Below, in pieces: positions 7,248-10,692 of a stretch of 10,692 bases of DNA. Position numbers and translations under genes: made by a program. Each line of letters opens with the position of its first letter. Positions within the stretch are counted from its first letter, which is position 1. Source of the stretch: JADKCL01 sp046050405 (GTDB lineage: Bacteria; Bacteroidota; Bacteroidia; J057; JADKCL01). The notes below the pieces were generated by a model that made no database searches, was not told the DNA's origin, and saw only the letters and a program-made list of their open reading frames with translations. The DNA is taken from positions 1-10,692 of the forward strand of contig JBJOPY010000284.1 of the NCBI GenBank assembly GCA_046050405.1, written 5' to 3'.

Positions 7248-7802
7248 TCACTCGCCCCAGCGGTAGCCGGACGTCTCCAGTCCCATCAGGTCGAATGCCC
7301 TGAGGACGACCGTGTCCGCCAATGCCTCGAAGGTCGTGGGTCTCGAATAAAACGAGGGGGATGCCGGCAGAATGATGCCTCCGGCTTGCGTGACCCGCTG
7401 CATGTTTTCCAGGTGGATGGAATTGTAAGGGGTGTCCCGCACCATGCAGACCAGCCTTCGCCGTTCCTTCAGGATCACGTCCGCCGCCCGCGTGGCCAGG
7501 TCATCCGAGATCCCGTGCGCGATGCGGCCCAGGGTGCCCATGCTGCACGGCACGATGAGCATGCTCATGTACTGTGCGCTGCCGGAGGCAAAGGGTGCGA
7601 AATAGTCGCCCCGGTCATAGACCTTGAACGGGATGTCCATCTCCACGCCCAGCTCCTGCTCCCAGACGGTGCGGGCATTGCGGCTGAGCACCACCCCCAC
7701 CTCCACCTCCTGGCGCTGGGCGAGGTGGAAGAAGGTGCGCTGTGCATAGATGCTTCCACTCGCCCCGGTGACGGCGATTACAATTTTCTGCTTCCTGGTC
7801 AT
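7248..7802 (-). CDS. ubiX: Flavin prenyltransferase UbiX
   Basis: UbiX joins dimethylallyl monophosphate to reduced FMN to form prenyl-FMN, the cofactor of UbiD-type decarboxylases; in futalosine-pathway bacteria such a pair acts on the naphthoate intermediate (the UbiX role is also called mqnM). The ATG at 7802 gives 184 residues starting MTRKQKIVIAVTGASGSIYA, with Ser15 in the flavin-binding GASGS loop; an upstream GTG/ATG-type extension to 7856 adds an 18-residue tail without family likeness. Other blocks are PCSMGTLGRIAHGISDDL (85-102), TRAADVILKERR with Lys112, RDTPYNSIHLENM (122-134), PSFYSRP with Tyr152, and Arg168. Counting against the Pseudomonas enzyme, Lys112, Tyr152 and Arg168 correspond to K129, Y169 and R185, but the E140 position is Asp123. 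Placement near mqnE and mqnA fits a menaquinone role. Confidence 0.93.
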   Translation of the reverse strand: MTRKQKIVIAVTGASGSIYAQRTFFHLAQRQEVEVGVVLSRNARTVWEQELGVEMDIPFKVYDRGDYFAPFASGSAQYMSMLIVPCSMGTLGRIAHGISDDLATRAADVILKERRRLVCMVRDTPYNSIHLENMQRVTQAGGIILPASPSFYSRPTTFEALADTVVLRAFDLMGLETSGYRWGE

Positions 7803-7811
7803 TGCTCTCGG

Positions 7812-7824
7812 GTGCCTCGGGCAC
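7812..7824 (-). promoter_or_regulatory. Small hairpin just before the ubiX start
   Basis: GTGCC and GGCAC form a 5-bp stem with a 3-base loop, ending 9 bases before the ubiX ATG at 7802. In mRNA this would fold next to the ribosome entry site. It is short and may be chance. A box at 7854-7847 reading GACTTTTG differs at one base from TAnnTTTG and is the only promoter-like candidate I see for ubiX; no -33 partner is evident. Confidence 0.25.
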
Positions 7825-7946
7825 AATTGATGTTTCCATTCAAACCCAAAAGTCATGATTCGGTTCGAAAGCCCTGCGGGGCGGGGCGGTGGCCTTCACC
7901 CAGGAGGCCTCTCCAGCGGAGGCCCGGGAGGAAGCTAACGGCGTGC

Positions 7947-8024
7947 AATGACCCGCTCCGCAGGCCTCGGCATCGCCCTCCCGCAGGGATGGCCGCCCCC
8001 GTCCTGCACACTTGATGGGTCATT
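7947..8024. repeat. Long-range 8-bp inverted repeat closing a possible folded domain
   Basis: AATGACCC (7947-7954) and GGGTCATT (8017-8024) are perfect reverse complements separated by 62 bases. Inside, CGGCATCGCCCT (7969-7980) can pair with AGGGATGGCCG (about 7985-7995) with small bulges. Together they would form a closed two-level structure on either strand. On the minus strand it lies some 150-220 bases before ubiX, so it could be in that leader. Confidence 0.3.
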
Positions 8025-8332
8025 CCTGGAAGATCAGCCGAAACGGCTGCCTTGAGGTTGTAACACCACCATGGTTCCCCCGCCGCGCGCAATAGGGCAG
8101 TTTTCGCCCAGATGGTGGGCGTCCTGGGAAGGGAGACCAAGAGGAGACCGATGGATGCCTACACCCGCACCCGATGCTCCGGGTTCACCCTCCGTCTCAT
8201 GGATGCGGTTAAAAAAGATGCCGGAGCCCCCGGGCGGGGACTCACGGCACCAATCAACAGAGAAACGCGCCCACCGGGTTGGCAGGCTTTGGATAAAAAA
8301 GGAGATCTGCGGAGGAGGGGCACAGTGCCTTC

Positions 8333-8364
8333 CCCCTGCTGCGGAGTACCCTCCGCAGCAGGGG
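8333..8364. repeat. Perfect 14-bp inverted repeat with 4-base loop
   Basis: CCCCTGCTGCGGAG (8333-8346) pairs without mismatch with CTCCGCAGCAGGGG (8351-8364) around TACC. This is the strongest palindrome of the window. The 8-mer CTGCGGAG of its left arm also occurs 32 bases earlier (8307-8314), so the right arm has two possible partners. No T-run follows on either strand, which argues against an intrinsic terminator. Confidence 0.55.
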
Positions 8365-8509
8365 AGGGAAGCTGGCGGGAGCAAGTTCCCCGACCCTCCA
8401 CCTTGTCGTATTCCATTCCTGAAAAGAACATCCCCCATGGGGGGTATTTCCTGGATGCTGGTGCCAAGTTAGGGCAAGGCGGGATGCGGGTGCAAGTGGC
8501 TTCGCGGGA

Positions 8510-8619
8510 ATCCCGGTGGAACTTTCGGGATCCATGTAAAAAGGCCATCCCCGGACTTCCGGGAGCCCTTGCAGGGTCTCCCGTACGCCTGGAGGGAGCC
8601 TGCACGGGGTCGCCAGGCG
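8510..8619. repeat. Cluster of adjoining and competing hairpins
   Basis: Four stems follow closely: ATCCCG/CGGGAT (8510-8515 with 8526-8531); CCCGG/CCGGG (8550-8554 with 8559-8563, loop ACTT); GGGAGCCC/GGG-CTCCC with one bulged T (8561-8568 with 8574-8582); and CGCCTGG/CCAGGCG (8586-8592 with 8613-8619, 20-base loop). The second and third share 8561-8563 and cannot form fully at once. The arrangement lies 120-230 bases before the helical-repeat gene and could be part of its leader or a separate RNA. Confidence 0.4.
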
Positions 8620-8656
8620 GCATTCCCCCGTTGTTTTGGGAAAATGGCTGCGATGG

Positions 8657-8681
8657 GAAGAAAAATAGCCTCTTTCGGCTA
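8657..8681 (-). terminator. Intrinsic-terminator-like hairpin acting on the minus strand
   Basis: Read on the minus strand, TAGCC-GAAAGA-GGCTA (8681-8666) is followed at once by TTTTTCTT (8665-8658), the layout of a rho-independent terminator. On the plus strand the only T-run (8693-8698) is eleven bases past the stem, so action in that direction is weaker. No minus-strand gene ends here: the nearest one upstream is the small secreted gene ending at 10254. It may stop read-through or antisense transcripts crossing the helical-repeat gene. Confidence 0.5.
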
Positions 8682-8741
8682 CAGGAACGGAATTTTTTAT
8701 AGATTGGTACTTTATTGAGGAATAATCACAGGGATATGGGA

Positions 8742-10247
8742 ATGACGCCCACACGAATTTTGTTCGATCTTGTAAAGAACCTCAGCCAGGCCGAGAAGCT
8801 TCATTTCAGGGCCTTCGCCAAGCGGAGGTTCAAGAACGGGTCGGTCAGCTACCTCCGCCTCTTCGAGCTGGTGGACCAGGCCGAGGAATACGACGAGGAG
8901 AAGATCGCGGCAGCGGTGGGCGTCGCCGTGTTCCCCTCGCTGAAGATGCGGCTGGAGGAGCTGATCCTGGAGGCCCTGCAGGAGCGGCGAACGAGGCTGA
9001 ACCCGATGACCCGGATCCGCTCCATGTACGAGTATTGCATCATCGCCTACGAGATGAAGCTGCTGGACCTGATGTACCGGCGGATGGACAAGGTTCAGCG
9101 GCGCTGCCTCGAGATGGAGGACTATGCCACCCTGCGGGCCATGATGCAGATGAAGCAGGTGATCGCGCTCGAGGGTGTGGATCCCGGCTTCATCCCCCCG
9201 GTAATGAAGGGATTTTACGACCTCTACCCGGAGGTGAAGGCTAGGCTGCACAACCTGGAGGCCTACGGGGACATGGAGGACCGCATCCTCCATGCGCGCT
9301 CCACACGGCCGAATGAAATGTACGACCTGGCCAGCAAGCTGGCCACAGACCCCCTGTTGGCGGACGATGCCCCCCGGCTCAGCGTAAGGGGGACGGTCAA
9401 GTACTGCGAGGTCAAGCGGACGGTTCTACGGTTTATGAACAGGCATTCTGAGACGAACGCATATTCCATCAGAATCGTCGAGGCCCTGGAGCAAGCCCAG
9501 CATCTGCTCCAAGATTCGTCCTTACAGGAGTACTATGAAAGGCACATTGGCAATATCGCAGTGAATCACGTTGAAAATAGCGAATTTGAGCTTGCCAAGC
9601 AGGCCATCCAACGCCTCCGGAAAATTTCCACATCTCCTGTAGCGATTTTCGATCGGGTGCATATCATCGAACTCGCCTTGGCATTGCAGCGGCTGGACAA
9701 GGGGGAAGGAAACCGAGTGGTGGCTTCGATCGCTGAAGGGCTGAAAGAATTCGGAACCAAGGTTCATGGAGAGCGGTTCATCCTCTTGTGCTTTCATATT
9801 GCGCATTTCTACCTATGCTTTTCGGAGCCCTCCAAGGCCCTGAAGTGGATTCTCAGGATCCAGCAGTTCACCGTGGCAGGGATCCGGACGGATCTCAGGC
9901 ACTATGCGGAAATACTCTTCCTCATCTGCCACTTCGACCTCGGGAATTACGAACTCATCCCCGGTGAGGCCAGGAAGACAAAGTTGTACCTGAAGAAGCG
10001 GGACAGCCTCTCGGAGGTCGAGGATGCCGTGGTCACCGGCCTCGTGCGAGCTGCCAAGGTCAAGGGTACGTCTGCCCGCCTCGCGAAGCTGGAGACCATG
10101 TACCAGAAACTGGAGACCCTGTTCGAAGATCCACGCCACAGCATCAAGCAGCACTACTTCCCGATCCTCTCCTGGATCCGCGCCAAGGGCAGCAAGCGGT
10201 TACCGATGGAAGTGGAATTGGAAAATCGATCCAAATCCTTTTCGTAA
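8742..10247 (+). CDS. Cytoplasmic helical-repeat protein of a Bacteroidota family, function unknown
   Basis: A 501-residue protein with no signal peptide or membrane segment. It is almost wholly amphipathic helix, as in TPR-like solenoids. The N-terminus MTPTRILFDLVKNLSQAEKLHFRAFA (quoted as residues 1-13 and 14-26) followed by SYLRLFELVDQAEEYDEEKI and LKMRLEELILEAL (68-79) matches a family I know only from Bacteroidota, whose members open with a LFxLIKSLSxxEKxxF motif. Paired helices later, such as YYERHIGNIAVNHVENSEFELA and KALKWILRIQQF, and the tail YFPILSWIRA also fit. No enzymatic motif is visible, so a scaffold or binding role is only a guess. I start at the ATG 8742 because it aligns with that family start; ATG 8736 adds two residues, and TTG 8715 adds nine. 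The gene is monocistronic and converges on the next gene with a 6-base gap. Confidence 0.8.
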   Translation: MTPTRILFDLVKNLSQAEKLHFRAFAKRRFKNGSVSYLRLFELVDQAEEYDEEKIAAAVGVAVFPSLKMRLEELILEALQERRTRLNPMTRIRSMYEYCIIAYEMKLLDLMYRRMDKVQRRCLEMEDYATLRAMMQMKQVIALEGVDPGFIPPVMKGFYDLYPEVKARLHNLEAYGDMEDRILHARSTRPNEMYDLASKLATDPLLADDAPRLSVRGTVKYCEVKRTVLRFMNRHSETNAYSIRIVEALEQAQHLLQDSSLQEYYERHIGNIAVNHVENSEFELAKQAIQRLRKISTSPVAIFDRVHIIELALALQRLDKGEGNRVVASIAEGLKEFGTKVHGERFILLCFHIAHFYLCFSEPSKALKWILRIQQFTVAGIRTDLRHYAEILFLICHFDLGNYELIPGEARKTKLYLKKRDSLSEVEDAVVTGLVRAAKVKGTSARLAKLETMYQKLETLFEDPRHSIKQHYFPILSWIRAKGSKRLPMEVELENRSKSFS

Positions 10248-10253
10248 GGTTTC

Positions 10254-10637
10254 TCAGAAATCCGCGACGATAGTAATAATGCTCGCCCCCCCGTTACTGA
10301 CCCTGAAAATCAACTGGGAGGACGTCCGGGCAGCGGGATCGCTGTCCACCAGCTGAATCGTCAGCTTCCCCTCCGCGTACTTCTGCTTCATCTGGGCCAG
10401 GTCGAGGCCGAAGGGACTGCCCCAGGCACTGGCCCGGGCCAGGATGATGTCCTGGAGGTCGCCGGGCAGCGTACCCCCGGACTCCAGCCATCTTTTCCAG
10501 GGCTCCGGGAACTTCGTGGACGCCCACGGGGCCAGGGAGGTCGCATTGCTGGGTGGGTTGCCGCTGGAGTTGCCCTGCGCCGCCACGAATCCGATGGCGA
10601 GCGCGAGGATCACAATGAAGGAAAGGATCTTTTTCAT
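10254..10637 (-). CDS. Small secreted protein of unknown function
   Basis: A 127-residue protein that I do not recognise. The ATG at 10637 opens a standard signal peptide, MKKILSFIVILALAIGFVAA, with a cut expected after Ala20 before QGNSSG; the frame upstream to 10688 lacks likeness to a coding start. The mature part, about 107 residues, has an Asn/Ser/Pro-rich linker (21-40), an aromatic patch with FPEPWKRWLESG (43-54), one likely helix around LQDIILARASAWG (61-73), and a C-terminal beta-like segment LTIQLVDSD to SIITIVADF. It has no cysteine after the signal, so it is not a lipoprotein and has no disulfides. It stops 6 bases from the converging helical-repeat gene. Periplasmic or extracellular location is the only inference I would make. 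Confidence 0.75.
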   Translation of the reverse strand: MKKILSFIVILALAIGFVAAQGNSSGNPPSNATSLAPWASTKFPEPWKRWLESGGTLPGDLQDIILARASAWGSPFGLDLAQMKQKYAEGKLTIQLVDSDPAARTSSQLIFRVSNGGASIITIVADF

Positions 10638-10642
10638 GCGAT

Positions 10643-10650
10643 GAAACGTA
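10643..10650 (-). promoter_or_regulatory. Weak -7-like box before the small secreted gene
   Basis: TACGTTTC on the minus strand differs from TAnnTTTG only in the last base. It ends 5 bases before the ATG at 10637, which would give an almost leaderless transcript. A TTG about 24 bases upstream is the only -33 candidate. Weak on its own. Confidence 0.2.
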
Positions 10651-10692
10651 AGGTTGATTTCAGGAAATACACCGCAAGTTAGCGACAACGGC

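Larger units (their letters stand above)
7803..8741. other. Intergenic region of about 0.94 kb, hairpin-rich, no convincing gene
   Basis: Between ubiX (leftward) and the helical-repeat gene (rightward) I see no credible protein. Several overlapping frames stay open on both strands, but none gives a recognisable domain, signal peptide or compositional bias, and they contradict one another. The region holds many inverted repeats: 6-bp stems at 8035-8049 (CAGCCG/CGGCTG, loop AAA) and 8105-8121 (CGCCCA/TGGGCG, loop of 5), a 12-base palindrome CCCCCATGGGGG at 8432-8443, and the larger elements listed separately. No tRNA, tmRNA, SRP RNA or RNase P RNA core was recognised. It may carry leaders of both flanking genes, a small RNA, or decayed coding sequence. 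Confidence 0.6.

Noticed and set aside
7858..7885. GGTTCGAAAGCC, similar to a tRNA T-arm
   Set aside because: No matching acceptor, D or anticodon arms are found around it on either strand and the T-stem itself does not pair properly.
8505..8545. Resemblance of GGGAATCCCGGTGGAA to the cobalamin riboswitch core
   Set aside because: The downstream parts (the CCCGC-ACTGT stretch and B12 box GCCACTG in the correct order) are missing, and neither flanking gene is linked to B12. The match is short and probably chance.
8700..8707. TAGATTGG as a -7 promoter box for the helical-repeat gene
   Set aside because: One core base differs from TAnnTTTG and no TTTG box lies at the right distance; too weak to list as a feature.
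8034..8754. Several overlapping open frames of 95-196 codons on both strands in the intergenic region
   Set aside because: They overlap one another in conflicting frames, show no family likeness, run through the strong palindromes and have Arg/Pro/Gly-rich shadow-type composition.
1..10692. CRISPR arrays, insertion sequences, integrases, phage genes or defence systems
   Set aside because: No regularly spaced repeats and no transposase, integrase, nuclease or phage-like translations were found; the window looks chromosomal and mostly housekeeping or envelope related.

Overview
The window suggests a fairly GC-rich member of the Bacteroidota. The evidence is a futalosine-pathway (menaquinone) gene set of the kind found in that phylum, secreted proteins with SxC-type lipoprotein signals or an ALPAQ-like signal-peptidase site, an outer-membrane barrel resembling the Bacteroidota DUF5723 group, a helical-repeat protein of a type I know only from that phylum, and upstream boxes matching the Bacteroidota -7 promoter element TAnnTTTG with no strong Shine-Dalgarno sequences. 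I cannot place it below phylum level.

Layout. Positions 1-7018 hold six genes, all on the minus strand and closely spaced. In transcription order they are: a large lipoprotein (7018-4922), an outer-membrane barrel (4872-3568), a beta-helix lipoprotein (3502-2081), mqnE (2063-894), a histidine phosphatase (885-271) and the first third of mqnA (274-1, cut by the window edge). Gaps are 49, 65, 17 and 8 bases, then a 4-base ATGA overlap, so this looks like one operon, possibly with an internal promoter before the beta-helix gene. A promoter-like pair of boxes lies before the first gene at 7069-7102. Upstream, also on the minus strand, is ubiX (7802-7248), separated by 229 bases that contain a perfect 10-bp hairpin.

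From 7803 to 8741 there is about 0.94 kb with no convincing gene but many GC-rich inverted repeats and one intrinsic-terminator-like hairpin acting on the minus strand. A plus-strand gene for a cytoplasmic helical-repeat protein follows (8742-10247). It converges, with only 6 bases between stop codons, on a small secreted protein encoded on the minus strand (10637-10254).

How the genes fit together. MqnA dehydrates chorismate to 3-[(1-carboxyvinyl)oxy]benzoate and MqnE joins this to adenosine to give aminofutalosine. UbiX makes the prenylated FMN that UbiD-type decarboxylases need, including the one used late in the futalosine route. So ubiX, mqnE and mqnA are plausibly one respiratory-quinone neighbourhood. 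The phosphatase between mqnE and mqnA has no assigned step in that pathway. The three envelope proteins ahead of mqnE are uncharacterised; the pairing of the large lipoprotein with the barrel matches a gene pair I recall from other Bacteroidota.
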